From Martinezella rhizogenes (GTDB lineage: Bacteria; Pseudomonadota; Alphaproteobacteria; Rhizobiales; Rhizobiaceae), in contig NZ_JUHG01000013.1 in NCBI RefSeq assembly GCF_000799715.1, positions 744,001 to 808,000 on the forward strand: a stretch of DNA of 64,000 nucleotides, given 5' to 3'. A model generated the notes under the pieces. That model worked only from the letters and a program-made list of their open reading frames with translations, did not search any database and was not told the DNA's origin. Shown here piece after piece: positions 1-8,301 of this stretch; position 1 is the stretch's first letter; each line of letters begins with the position of its first letter. Made by a program: the position numbers and the translations under genes.

Positions 1-646
1 TCATCAGCGAGAAGGCGAGGTAGAGAACCGTCGCCAGCAGATAGGTCTCGAAGGTCAGGAAGCTGAGATTCTCCACTTCCTTGACGGCATAGGTCAATTC
101 CGCGACGCCGATTGCGACCGCCAGACTGCTGTTCTGGAACAGGGAAACGCTATGATTGATCAGCGCGGGCAGCGCATTTCTGATCCCCTGCGGGATCATC
201 ACGAAGCGCATGGCCGAGATATATCCATGCCCGAGCGCGCGCGCCGCCTCCATTTGACCCGGGCTCACCGAGCGCAGGCCGGAGCGAAGATCCTCGCTGA
301 AATAGGCCGCCTGACACAGGCCAAGCCCGATAATCGCGAAGGTCGCCTCGGCATTGTGATCGTTCAGCCAATCGGTGACCGGCTGCGGCATCAGGGCGAA
401 AATGCCGAAATACCAGAGCATCAGCTGCACCAGCGTCGGGACGTTCCTGTGATAGGAGACATAGGCGGAGACGATTGCATTGCCGATTGGGCCGGGCGCG
501 TATCGCAGGCCGAGAAGAAGCATGGCGAGGGTCATCGCCAGAAGCCAGGAACCGATCGCCACGACAAAGGTCATCTCGACCCCGTGCAACAGCATCGACA
601 CATATTCCGGATTGCTCAAGATCGCGGAGAGATCGAGCTTGCCCAA
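1..646 (-). CDS. Amino-acid ABC transporter permease (HisM/GlnP type), C-terminus cut by window edge
   Basis: Membrane subunit of a polar amino-acid importer. The reading frame stays open from about 646 to the window edge and shows several hydrophobic helices plus the cytoplasmic EAA loop (EAARALGHGYISAMRF, then PQGIRNALPALINHSVSLFQ), which is diagnostic of the HisM/HisQ family. A segment reading RNVPTLVQLMLWYFG matches the family's RNTP..Q....Y pattern. I chose TTG at 646-644 because AGGGG sits about nine bases upstream; no ATG fits. The start lies four bases after the stop of the SDR gene, so the two are one operon. The substrate cannot be told from sequence. About 215 residues are visible. 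Confidence 0.85.
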   Translation of the reverse strand, partial: MGKLDLSAILSNPEYVSMLLHGVEMTFVVAIGSWLLAMTLAMLLLGLRYAPGPIGNAIVSAYVSYHRNVPTLVQLMLWYFGIFALMPQPVTDWLNDHNAEATFAIIGLGLCQAAYFSEDLRSGLRSVSPGQMEAARALGHGYISAMRFVMIPQGIRNALPALINHSVSLFQNSSLAVAIGVAELTYAVKEVENLSFLTFETYLLATVLYLAFSLM

Positions 647-650
647 GATC

Positions 651-1409
651 TCAATCCCCTTGCTTGGAAGATTGGGGCTTTGCCGTCTGCAAGCCGCCCA
701 TCACCTGAAGGGTCGGCGTGATTTCCATATGGCCGATGTTCACCGCAACCGGCGCTGCGATCGCAAAGGCGATGGCATCGGCGATATCTTTCGCCTGGGG
801 GAGCTCGAAACCATCGATGAAGCGTTCCCGTATCTCGGGGCTGTCGCCATGAACATGCGCGAAGATGTCGGTGGCAACGCGGCCGGGGCAGATTTCCGTC
901 ACACGCACCCGCTTGCCGAAGGCATCGAGACGCAGCTGGTTCGACAGCATGCTGACGCCCGCCTTCGTCGCGTGATAGGAGGAATTGCCACCGAAATTAT
1001 AGGCGCCGGCGATCGACGAGATATTGATGACGTGACCGCGATCGCGCGCCACCATCCCCGGCACCACCATGCGGCAGAGATGGAGGACGGCACGCAGGTT
1101 GACGTCGACAAGAAGATCGATATCGCCTTCGTCGGAATCCAGGAATTTCTTGGGACGATCGACGCCGGCATTGTTGACGAGAACGTCGAACGGGACGCGT
1201 TTCGTCAGATCGACGAGAGCCGGCCGGTCGGTGACGTCGATCACATGGGCGATGCAGCCAGTGCGTTCCGTCAACTTCCGCAGGAGCTCACCGTTGCGTG
1301 CGACCGCATGTACCTCAAGTCCCTCGGCACAAAAGCGCTCGACGATTGCTGCCCCGATTCCAGAGGAGGCGCCGGTGACAAGTGCGGTTTTGTAGTCGGA
1401 AAATGGCAT
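651..1409 (-). CDS. Short-chain dehydrogenase/reductase (SDR family)
   Basis: NAD(P)-dependent oxidoreductase of classical SDR length (252 residues). Near the N-terminus TGASSGIG is the Rossmann cofactor loop, NNAG stabilises the central sheet, and YHATK with an upstream Ser (NISSIAG) gives the Ser-Tyr-Lys catalytic set. PGRVATDI follows as in clavulanate-dehydrogenase/YdfG-like members, which often oxidise 3-hydroxy acids or serine-like substrates. ATG at 1409 is preferred over the TTG at 1412 because AAGGGA lies seven bases ahead of it. It sits upstream of and nearly touching an amino-acid permease, suggesting work on an imported amino acid or hydroxy acid; that is inference. Confidence 0.88.
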   Translation of the reverse strand: MPFSDYKTALVTGASSGIGAAIVERFCAEGLEVHAVARNGELLRKLTERTGCIAHVIDVTDRPALVDLTKRVPFDVLVNNAGVDRPKKFLDSDEGDIDLLVDVNLRAVLHLCRMVVPGMVARDRGHVINISSIAGAYNFGGNSSYHATKAGVSMLSNQLRLDAFGKRVRVTEICPGRVATDIFAHVHGDSPEIRERFIDGFELPQAKDIADAIAFAIAAPVAVNIGHMEITPTLQVMGGLQTAKPQSSKQGD

Positions 1410-1689
1410 CAATAGTTCCCTTTTGTTGGTGGAACCTTAGCCGACCTTTCCGCCGTGCGATAATTCCGATTATCTTTGGAGGGATAAGCCGATCTTATGA
1501 GGGGCATCCAGCCGTATCCGGACATTGATTCCATTGGATGAATCCACATGTTTTCATAGCCGAAGGCCGGCGGGCGGCGCTTCCGCTCCAGCGTTTTCTG
1601 CCTAAAAGGTGCTTGGGAGAGATCGCGTTGCAAACTAACAGTCAGGCGGTAATATATCGGCCGGCTGCAAGAGTGAGCGTTAATCTAAA

Positions 1690-2595
1690 ATGGATATCAG
1701 GCGTTTCAAATCGTTCGTCGTCATCGTTGATACGGGCAGCATCACAAGGGCTGCCGATATACTCCACATCGCACAGCCCGCGCTGAGCCAGCAGCTCGCG
1801 GCACTCGAGGAACACTTCGGAACGAAGCTCCTTATCCGCAGCCAGCAGGGTGTGACCATGACGGATGCTGGGGCCGAGGTATATCGGCACGCCCAGATCA
1901 TCCTGCGCCAGATGGAGCAAGTCCACAAAGACGTCATTACGGCAGGCAAGCACCTCGCGGGTCGCGTTTCCGTCGGCCTGACACCATTCAGCAGCGCCGC
2001 GACGCTTTCGTTCGAGCTTCTGGCGGAAACGAGGCGCCGGCATCCGGGGATTGTGTTGCATCTCACTGAGAGTGTCGGACAGACATACAGCCAGATGCTG
2101 CTGAACAATCGGCTCGAGATCGCGCTGATCCATGGCGCCGGCCCCATGAAGGGCTTGCGTTTTTCTCCCCTTCTCCGGGAGGATTTCTACCTGGTCGCGC
2201 ACGAGACGTTCGGCATCGAAGCCGGCGACGCCCCGATCCCCGTCTCGGCGCTCGAATCCCTGCCGTTTCTATTGCCGCCGCCCTACAATTTCGTGCGGCG
2301 GGCGGTGGAGACCGCCTTCTCACGAAGCCGCGTCAATCTGGAGGTGATCGGTGAGGTCGAGGTCATCCGGACGCTGGCGCGTGCCGTCGGCACCGGTCTC
2401 GGCGCAACCATCATGCCCAAGGCGGTCGCCGATCGTCTCGTATCCGAGGCTACCGGCCCGATTATCTGTCGGAGCGTCTCGCCGAAGATCGAGGAGACGC
2501 TGTCCTTGTGCGTGTCCGAATACGCATCGCTTTCGGACCCCGCCGCCGCGGTGCAGGAAATCCTCAAGGAACTGACCGGACGGCTGAAGCAGTAA
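1690..2595 (+). CDS. LysR-family regulator, Nac-like
   Basis: Transcription regulator of 301 residues. The N-terminal winged helix-turn-helix covers about residues 1-60 (RRFKSFVVIVDTGSITRAAD, IAQPALSQQLAALE), and a periplasmic-binding-protein-like effector domain fills the rest. The N-terminus closely follows the pattern of Nac/Cbl nitrogen-assimilation regulators (IVDxGSITxAAxxLHIAQPALSQQ). It is divergent from the SDR/amino-acid permease unit across 280 bp, the usual arrangement for a LysR regulator and its target. The effector is unknown. Calling it nac would go too far, since many rhizobial paralogues share this start. Confidence 0.88.
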   Translation: MDIRRFKSFVVIVDTGSITRAADILHIAQPALSQQLAALEEHFGTKLLIRSQQGVTMTDAGAEVYRHAQIILRQMEQVHKDVITAGKHLAGRVSVGLTPFSSAATLSFELLAETRRRHPGIVLHLTESVGQTYSQMLLNNRLEIALIHGAGPMKGLRFSPLLREDFYLVAHETFGIEAGDAPIPVSALESLPFLLPPPYNFVRRAVETAFSRSRVNLEVIGEVEVIRTLARAVGTGLGATIMPKAVADRLVSEATGPIICRSVSPKIEETLSLCVSEYASLSDPAAAVQEILKELTGRLKQ

Positions 2596-2641
2596 ATGCC
2601 CGTCGCCGCCCCGCCTGTCTCAGCCTATTTCAGATCCCATT

Positions 2642-3844
2642 CTATTTCAGATCATTGCAGAACTGCGCGATACGCGCGCAGCCGTCGGCTAGCTTCTCCA
2701 TGCTGGTGGCGTAGGAGATGCGGAAGAACGGGCTCATGCCGTAGGCCGCGCCCTGCACGGTCGCCACATGTTGCTCGTCGATGAGCGCCATGACGAAGTC
2801 TGTATCATTCTCAATCTTGCGGCCGGATTTGCTGGTCTTACCAAGGATGCCGGCAATGCCGGGGAAAATGTAGAACGCGCCTTCCGGTCTGTGGCAGGTC
2901 AGCCCATCGATACCGGCCAGCTTGTCGAGCACGAAGTCGCGGCGCTGCTTATAGATCACCGCCCGCTCCTTCAGAAGATCCTGCGGGCCGTCCAGCACCG
3001 CCACCGCGGCGGCCTGGGTAATCGTGGACGTTCCACCGCTGTTCTGGGCGTTGACGTTGCTGATGGCGGAGATCAAGTCTTTTGGCCCACCGCAGAAGCC
3101 CAACCGCCATCCCGTCATGGCATAGGCCTTGGACGCGCCGTTGACGGTCAGGACCCTGTCGTAGAGGCGCGGCTCGACTTCGGCGATCGTGCAGAATTCG
3201 AAATCGTCGTAGATCAGATGCTCATAGATGTCGTCGGTCATGATCCACACGTTCGGATGACGTAGCATGACCTCGGCGATCTCAGCCATCTCGGCCCGCG
3301 AGCAGGCAGCACCCGTCGGATTGTTCGGAAAATTGAGGAACAGCCATTTCGTCTTCGTCGTGATCACCGCCTCCAGATCCTCGGCGCGCAGCTTGAAGCC
3401 GTTCTCCTGCTTGCAGGCGACAGGAACCGGCACGCCGCCCGCGAAGCGGACGATGTCGGCGTAGCTGATCCAGCCCGGCGCGGGGATGACCACCTCGTCC
3501 CCCGGATTGCAGGTCGCCATCACAGCGTTGAAGATCACCTGCTTGCCACCACCGGCGGCGACGATCTGGCTTGGATCATAGTCGAGACCGTTCTCCCGCT
3601 TGAACTTGCGCGCAATAGCCGTTCTCAGCGCAAGCGTGCCGTCGAGCGGCGGATATTTGGTATCGCCGGCCAGGGCCGCGGCATGCGCCGCCTCGATGGC
3701 ATGGAGTGGTGTCGGAAAGTCCGGCTCGCCCGACGACAGGGAGATGACATTGATCCCCTTCGATGCGAGATCGCGGGCGCGCTGTGTCATGACGGCGGAG
3801 GCGGATACGGAGACAGTCTTGAGGCGGTCGGCTGTGGTCGGCAT
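2642..3844 (-). CDS. Class I/II pyridoxal-phosphate aminotransferase (aspartate aminotransferase-like)
   Basis: 400-residue PLP enzyme of fold type I. Visible motifs: SSGEPDFPTP near the N-terminus, NFPNNPTG for the cofactor/substrate site, DDIYEHLIYDD, the PLP-binding lysine in NGASKAYAMTGWRLGFCG, and a C-terminal FRISYATS arginine segment. This is the AatA/Ib aspartate aminotransferase group, members of which also act on prephenate or other 2-oxo acids. It lies 75 bp behind the PxpC-like gene on the same strand and may be the last gene of that operon. This would link the carboxylase-like cluster to amino-acid metabolism, but the link is inference. Confidence 0.88.
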   Translation of the reverse strand: MPTTADRLKTVSVSASAVMTQRARDLASKGINVISLSSGEPDFPTPLHAIEAAHAAALAGDTKYPPLDGTLALRTAIARKFKRENGLDYDPSQIVAAGGGKQVIFNAVMATCNPGDEVVIPAPGWISYADIVRFAGGVPVPVACKQENGFKLRAEDLEAVITTKTKWLFLNFPNNPTGAACSRAEMAEIAEVMLRHPNVWIMTDDIYEHLIYDDFEFCTIAEVEPRLYDRVLTVNGASKAYAMTGWRLGFCGGPKDLISAISNVNAQNSGGTSTITQAAAVAVLDGPQDLLKERAVIYKQRRDFVLDKLAGIDGLTCHRPEGAFYIFPGIAGILGKTSKSGRKIENDTDFVMALIDEQHVATVQGAAYGMSPFFRISYATSMEKLADGCARIAQFCNDLK

Positions 3845-3919
3845 TGTTTTGCGGCTTTCGATGATCGTTGAAGATGTCGGCTGAGTGTATGCATTCAGGC
3901 AAGGACGTCGCGGCGAGCG

Positions 3920-4918
3920 CTATCGTCGCGCCATGGTCGCTAGCGCCTGGATCAGCATGGGCGCGGTGCGTCTGATATCGTCGAGATAGGATTTTACCGC
4001 CTGTTCGGCAGCGCGCGCCTCGGCAACATCGGATCGAATGAACCGGATGCGGCTACCGATGCGCGCCTGGCCCAGCCGCCAGAGATCGACCTCCACGATG
4101 CCGGCTATCTTGGGATAGCCGCCGGCCGTATTGGCGTCGCTCATCTGGATGATCGGCTCTCCCGCCGGCGGCATCTGCACGACGCCTGGAACAACGCCGT
4201 GCGAGCGCATCTCCATGGGTGAGGCAAGCATGATGGGGGCGCCCGAAAGCCGGTAGCCGGTACGGTCGCTTTGGGACGAGATCTTCCATGTCTGCGTCCA
4301 GAAGCGGTCCGCCTCGCCGCCGAAAAGAGCATATTCTCCGGCCGGGATGGCCCGAACGAGAAGCACGCCGTCATCTGGAGCTGGAAAGTGTGCCGCGAGC
4401 GCCGTTTCGGGTGGGACAGCGCCAAACCCGCCATCCGGCACTCCACTGGCCTCGATATTGGCAATGCTCAGCCGATCATTCGCCGCCAGAAAACGGCCCT
4501 CCAGTCCACCAAATCCGCCTCGTAGCGACGTGCTGCGCGAGCCCATCACCGGCTCGACATCAAGTCCGCCGGCAAGGCAAAGGTAGGCGCGAGCAGACTG
4601 GAGGGGCGTACCGAGCTCCAGCACCTGTCCCGCCGAAACCACCATTGCCCACCAGGGCGGCAGCGGGCGTCCGTCGAGGCGCGCATCGCAATCCGCGCCG
4701 GTGACGGCAACGGCTATGTCCTTCTCGAACCGAAGGCGAAATGGAAACGTCTGGATCTCAAGGGCCGCCGCCCCCTCCTCATTGCCAAGCAGCAGATTGC
4801 CGACGGTGAGTGCCAGCTTGTCCATCGCGCCGCTCGACGTGACGCCGATGTTCCGATAGCCGAAGCGGCCAAGGTCCTGCACGGTGTTCAAGGGGCCGGT
4901 CTGAAGAATTTCGATCAC
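3920..4918 (-). CDS. pxpC: PxpC/KipA-like biotin-dependent carboxyltransferase-family protein (5-oxoprolinase subunit C type)
   Basis: 332-residue member of the allophanate hydrolase subunit 2/KipA family. In characterised bacteria PxpC joins PxpA and PxpB to hydrolyse 5-oxoproline; related domains form urea amidolyase. The characteristic start (ILQTGPLNTVQDLGRFGYR) and the GAMDKLALTVGNLLLGN and GYPKIAGIVEVDLWRLGQ segments are all present. It overlaps the upstream PxpB-like gene by four bases (ATGA), so the two are translationally coupled. The usual third partner, PxpA (LamB/YcsF family), is absent, and biotin carboxylase and carrier genes sit in its place. The substrate may therefore not be 5-oxoproline. 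Confidence 0.85.
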   Translation of the reverse strand: MIEILQTGPLNTVQDLGRFGYRNIGVTSSGAMDKLALTVGNLLLGNEEGAAALEIQTFPFRLRFEKDIAVAVTGADCDARLDGRPLPPWWAMVVSAGQVLELGTPLQSARAYLCLAGGLDVEPVMGSRSTSLRGGFGGLEGRFLAANDRLSIANIEASGVPDGGFGAVPPETALAAHFPAPDDGVLLVRAIPAGEYALFGGEADRFWTQTWKISSQSDRTGYRLSGAPIMLASPMEMRSHGVVPGVVQMPPAGEPIIQMSDANTAGGYPKIAGIVEVDLWRLGQARIGSRIRFIRSDVAEARAAEQAVKSYLDDIRRTAPMLIQALATMARR

Positions 4919-5625
4919 AGCTCGATCCTTTCGGGCAGGAAGCGAACCTTGTCGCCGGGGGCCAGCAGCGCCGGCGGCGTCCTCGCGGGATCGAATACGG
5001 AAAGCTCCGCAAAGCCGATGGAGTTCCAGCCGTTCGGCCCCGTCAGTACCGACACACCCGTCTGCATGCCGCCGATCGTCACCGTGCCCTTGAGCATTCT
5101 CAGCGACGGCACTGTCTTGCGCGGCATGTAGATACGTGCATCAAGGCCGTGCAGATAGCCGAAGCCCGGAGCGCTTCCGAGCGCGAAAACGGTATAATTG
5201 CCTTCCGAATGCAGCCGGACGACCTCGCGATCGCTCAGGCCGGAGAAATCACAAACGGCCGCGAGATCCGTCGCATGCTCACCACCATAGGTCACCGGGA
5301 TCTCGATCGTTTTGCCAGCAAGATCGATACCGCGGACACGATCCCATTCCTGTCTCAGCCGGGCCTCCACCTGGTCCGGCTCCTCGGATGTCTGCTTGAG
5401 GATCACCAGAAGGTTGGTGACGCCCGGGACGATTTCGCGAACCTCGGACCATGTCTCCACTGCCTTGGCCAAGGCCCAGATTCGCCTCTGGGTCGGAAGG
5501 TCGAAATCCCCCGGCGCTTCCACCAGATAGGCGCTGGTGCCGATGACGGAGATCTTCGGAGCATCGGCAAGAGCCGGAGAGATGAGCCCCGGTGTTGAGA
5601 GAGCTGTTGCTTGCATGTCGGTCAT
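4915..5625 (-). CDS. pxpB: PxpB/KipI-like allophanate hydrolase subunit 1 family protein
   Basis: About 236 residues from ATG at 5625. That ATG overlaps the stop of the upstream carrier gene as ATGA, so longer upstream starts are unlikely. Family signs are the SVIGTSAYLVEAPG start, the RHxGExxxD-like YGGEHATDLAAVCDFSGLS centre, and the FALGSAPGFGYLHGLDARIYMPRKTVPS stretch (read in parts), typical of KipI/PxpB. In the known 5-oxoprolinase this subunit pairs with PxpC. Here it stands between a degenerate biotin carrier and PxpC in one tightly packed operon, suggesting a multi-subunit biotin-linked enzyme. Confidence 0.86.
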   Translation of the reverse strand: MTDMQATALSTPGLISPALADAPKISVIGTSAYLVEAPGDFDLPTQRRIWALAKAVETWSEVREIVPGVTNLLVILKQTSEEPDQVEARLRQEWDRVRGIDLAGKTIEIPVTYGGEHATDLAAVCDFSGLSDREVVRLHSEGNYTVFALGSAPGFGYLHGLDARIYMPRKTVPSLRMLKGTVTIGGMQTGVSVLTGPNGWNSIGFAELSVFDPARTPPALLAPGDKVRFLPERIEL

Positions 5626-6083
5626 TGTGCTGGCTCGATCGAAAAAATGGGGTCGCCATAGCCGACGAGATCGCCGGCCTTGACCGGGCATTCGTTCAAT
5701 GTGCCGGCCTCGGGCGCACGAACCGGCAGCAGGAGCGGGCCCACCTTTACGAAGCCGAGGATATCCCCGGCGGTAATAGCTGTGTCTTCCGCCGCTGCAG
5801 GCATGCCGCGAGCCGGATGCGCGTCGAGAAAATGTCCGGCGAACGGTGCCTTGGCGGCTGCGACGTGCGCCGGCATGGTCGGAGCTACATCGCGCAATCC
5901 ATCATCGATATGATGAGAAACCTCGTCGTCCATGACGATCCGAATGTGACGACCGTCCTCCGTTTCGATCTCGATCGCGCTTGCGCCGGCGTTTTCCAGC
6001 CAGGCAGCAATCTGCTGCATGATTGCCGGATCGGTGAAGTCTTCGGTCATCGCCTTGGCTGTCCGCTTTGCTCGCTTCATCAT
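5622..6083 (-). CDS. Biotin-carrier-like protein lacking the biotinylation lysine
   Basis: 153 residues from ATG at 6083, which overlaps the biotin carboxylase stop (TAATG). The N-terminal part (MTEDFTDPAIMQQIAAWLENAGASAIEIETEDGR, read in parts) resembles the flexible start of acetyl-CoA carboxylase carrier proteins. The C-terminal 50 residues fit the biotinyl domain in length and hydrophobic pattern: GDILGF, then VRAPEAG, then DLVGYGDPIFSIE. Where a true carrier has EAMKM, this protein reads KVGPL, so the lysine that carries biotin is replaced by proline. It is probably a structural or adaptor subunit. The neighbouring gene at 7453-7896 supplies a normal carrier. Confidence 0.75.
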   Translation of the reverse strand: MMKRAKRTAKAMTEDFTDPAIMQQIAAWLENAGASAIEIETEDGRHIRIVMDDEVSHHIDDGLRDVAPTMPAHVAAAKAPFAGHFLDAHPARGMPAAAEDTAITAGDILGFVKVGPLLLPVRAPEAGTLNECPVKAGDLVGYGDPIFSIEPAQ

Positions 6084-7453
6084 TACTTTCGCTCGCTCAA
6101 CCAATGCTCAAGATGATGAATGTCCGTTCCGCCGGCACAGAAAGCCGGGTCCTCGAAGATCTCACGATGGAGGGGAAGATTGGTGGCGATCCCGTCGATC
6201 CTCGTATCCGCCAGTGCTACCTGCATGCGGCGGATTGCCTGGTCGCGCGTCGGCGCATGCACGATCAGTTTCGCGATCAGGGAGTCGTAATGGGGCGACA
6301 CCTTGTAGCCGGTCGCTACATGGCTATCGACGCGAACGCCGGGGCCTGCGGGAAACCGTGCATTGGTGATCCTGCCCGGGGAAGCAGCAAAGCTGAATGG
6401 GTCTTCCGCATTGATACGGCACTCGAAGGAGTGGCCCGATGTCTGAACATCAGCCTGAGAAATCTTAAGCAGCAGCCCTTGCGCGACGCGAAGCTGCTCG
6501 CAGACGATATCGATGCCCGAGGTCATTTCCGTGACCGGATGCTCGACCTGAAGACGCGTATTCATTTCGATGAAGTAGAAGGCGCCGTTCTCGTAGAGAA
6601 ATTCGAATGTTCCCACGCCCTGGTAACCGATCCGGCGGCAGGCCTCCACGCAACGCTCGCTGACAGCCGCCGCGACCTTGTCCGGGATGCCGGGCGCCGG
6701 CGCTTCTTCAACCACCTTTTGATGGCGTCGCTGCGTCGAGCAATCGCGGTGACCGAGCCACACGGCATTGCCGTGGTTGTCGCAGAGCACCTGGATTTCG
6801 ACGTGCCGGGGATGTTCGAGGAACTTCTCGAGATAAAGCTCGGGCGTACCGAAGGCTCTTCTGGCTTCTTCCCGCGTCACCGATACGGCGTCTTCCAGCG
6901 TCGAAGCATCATGGACGACGCGCATACCGCGTCCCCCACCGCCGCCCGCGGCCTTCACGATCACCGGATAGCCGATGTCGCGGGCGATCTCCCTGATCGC
7001 GGCGATATCTTCGGGTAGCGCCGTATCCGGGCCGGGCACACAGGGCACGCCGGCCTCGATCATCGCCCGCTTGGCGGCAATCTTGTCGCCCATCATCCGG
7101 ATGGCCGAAGCAGGCGGCCCGATGAAAGTAAGGCCGGCATCCTCAACGGCTTGGGCAAAGCCCGCATTCTCCGACAGGAACCCGTATCCCGGATGGATGG
7201 CCTGCGCACCCGTGGTTCTCGCGGCAAGCAGGATGGCAGCCTGGTTGAGATAGGTTTGACCCGGCGCCGAAGGCCCGATGCAGACGAATTCGTCGGCCGT
7301 CGCGCCATAGGGCGCATCCCGATCCGCTTCGGAGCAGATTATCACCGAACGCAGACCCAGCTCACGGCATGCCCGCTGAATGCGCAACGCGATCTCGCCG
7401 CGATTGGCGATCAGCACGGTGTCGAACCGACGCTCCCTTTGGCGCGGCGACAT
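6083..7453 (-). CDS. accC: Biotin carboxylase (AccC-like)
   Basis: 456-residue ATP-grasp enzyme that carboxylates biotin on a carrier protein using ATP and bicarbonate. Seen in order: VLIANRGEIALRI at the start, AIHPGYGFLSENAGFA, the glycine-rich loop GGGGGRGMRVV, HVEIQVLCDNHGNAVWLGHRDCSTQRRHQKVVEEAPAP (read in parts), and the catalytic FIEMNTRLQVEHPVTE. Length matches stand-alone AccC. It starts one base into the stop of the carrier gene (TGATG). This is likely a pathway-specific paralogue for the PxpB/PxpC-like enzyme rather than the housekeeping fatty-acid enzyme, because no carboxyltransferase accA/accD is nearby. Confidence 0.9.
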   Translation of the reverse strand: MSPRQRERRFDTVLIANRGEIALRIQRACRELGLRSVIICSEADRDAPYGATADEFVCIGPSAPGQTYLNQAAILLAARTTGAQAIHPGYGFLSENAGFAQAVEDAGLTFIGPPASAIRMMGDKIAAKRAMIEAGVPCVPGPDTALPEDIAAIREIARDIGYPVIVKAAGGGGGRGMRVVHDASTLEDAVSVTREEARRAFGTPELYLEKFLEHPRHVEIQVLCDNHGNAVWLGHRDCSTQRRHQKVVEEAPAPGIPDKVAAAVSERCVEACRRIGYQGVGTFEFLYENGAFYFIEMNTRLQVEHPVTEMTSGIDIVCEQLRVAQGLLLKISQADVQTSGHSFECRINAEDPFSFAASPGRITNARFPAGPGVRVDSHVATGYKVSPHYDSLIAKLIVHAPTRDQAIRRMQVALADTRIDGIATNLPLHREIFEDPAFCAGGTDIHHLEHWLSERK

Positions 7454-7896
7454 CAGCCGATCTCCATGAGCGGCTGCCCGGCTTCCACTTCTTGGCCGTC
7501 ATCGGCCAGGATGCGCAGGATCGGCCCCGTTTTGTGTGCCGATACCGTATTGAAAACTTTCATCGCCTCGATGATGCAGAGGCTCTGGCCCACTTCGACG
7601 ACATCACCCACCTTGACGAAGGGCGGCGCACCGGGACTTGGCGAGCGATGCAGCAACCCGAACACAGGCGCAACCACCATTTGGGAGGCATTAGCTCCTT
7701 CAGGCACAGCGGCATCCGTGACGACGGGCGCGCGCACGGGCTGTTGCCGCGCAACGGTCGAATTTTCCGCAGTGGTCGTCTGCCTGGAAGTGCCGTTCGA
7801 GATCCGTACGGTCGTGCCGTCCTGACTCACCACCAGTTCGGAAATGCGTGACCGACCGACAAATTCGATCAGCGTTTTGATCTTTTGCAGATCCAT
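7453..7896 (-). CDS. accB: Biotin carboxyl carrier protein with intact biotinylation motif
   Basis: 147 residues from ATG at 7896, preceded by GGAGAGG; a longer frame to 8079 has no ribosome site and unrelated sequence. Residues 1-35 (DLQKIKTLIEFVGRSRISEL) look like the AccB N-terminus, a Pro/Ala/Gln-rich linker follows, then the biotinyl domain with SLCIIEAMKVFNTV, whose Lys would carry biotin. First gene of the operon accB-accC-carrier-like-pxpB-pxpC, and divergent from the aldolase gene. It is the only biotin acceptor visible in this cluster. Confidence 0.9.
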   Translation of the reverse strand: MDLQKIKTLIEFVGRSRISELVVSQDGTTVRISNGTSRQTTTAENSTVARQQPVRAPVVTDAAVPEGANASQMVVAPVFGLLHRSPSPGAPPFVKVGDVVEVGQSLCIIEAMKVFNTVSAHKTGPILRILADDGQEVEAGQPLMEIG

Positions 7897-8301
7897 GACC
7901 TCTCCACCATCCACGGCGTTCGACTTGCCTCTCCGCGTCGGACTGGAGGTAAGTGCAAGGCGTGGCCGGCCAGTCGAAGCAATGAGGATAATTACACAAC
8001 GCCTCGCCTGATGGGGGCAGACAAAGTTTGAATGGAGTACCAGCTGGGGCACGAAAGGCGCATCGAACCAAAATGTCATAAATAATGTGATTTTGTTGTT
8101 TTATATTGTTATCTAGCTGGATATGTTGATGTGCGCCTGAGTGAGATTTCGTGTGTGGGGAAATGGCCTGAAGACCTCGAGGCAAGCGCCTGTAGGTGTC
8201 GTCAGTTTGCGAAATCACCGTTCTCATGCCATCGAAAGCGCCGATATTTCAGTCGATGATCGGATGATCATCGACGTCTGCTGTTATCAAAGGAGAGTTG
8301 A
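7897..8301. other. Divergent control region between the biotin operon and fba
   Basis: 405 bp with no supportable gene. An AT-rich block at about 8070-8115 likely holds promoter elements. The fba side carries a perfect inverted repeat at 8252-8275 (listed separately). I could not pick a convincing -35/-10 pair for either direction. Confidence 0.5.
8252..8275. promoter_or_regulatory. Perfect 10-bp inverted repeat upstream of fba
   Basis: GTCGATGATC, a four-base spacer, then GATCATCGAC: every one of the ten positions pairs. It ends 26 bases before the fba start codon, a position suited to an operator for a dimeric repressor or to an mRNA leader hairpin. The cognate regulator is unknown; the nearby DeoR proteins are candidates. 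Confidence 0.5.

Noticed and set aside
480..1415. 311-codon open frame on the plus strand
   Set aside because: It lies fully antisense to the SDR gene, which has complete family motifs and a ribosome site; high-GC DNA commonly leaves such antisense frames open.
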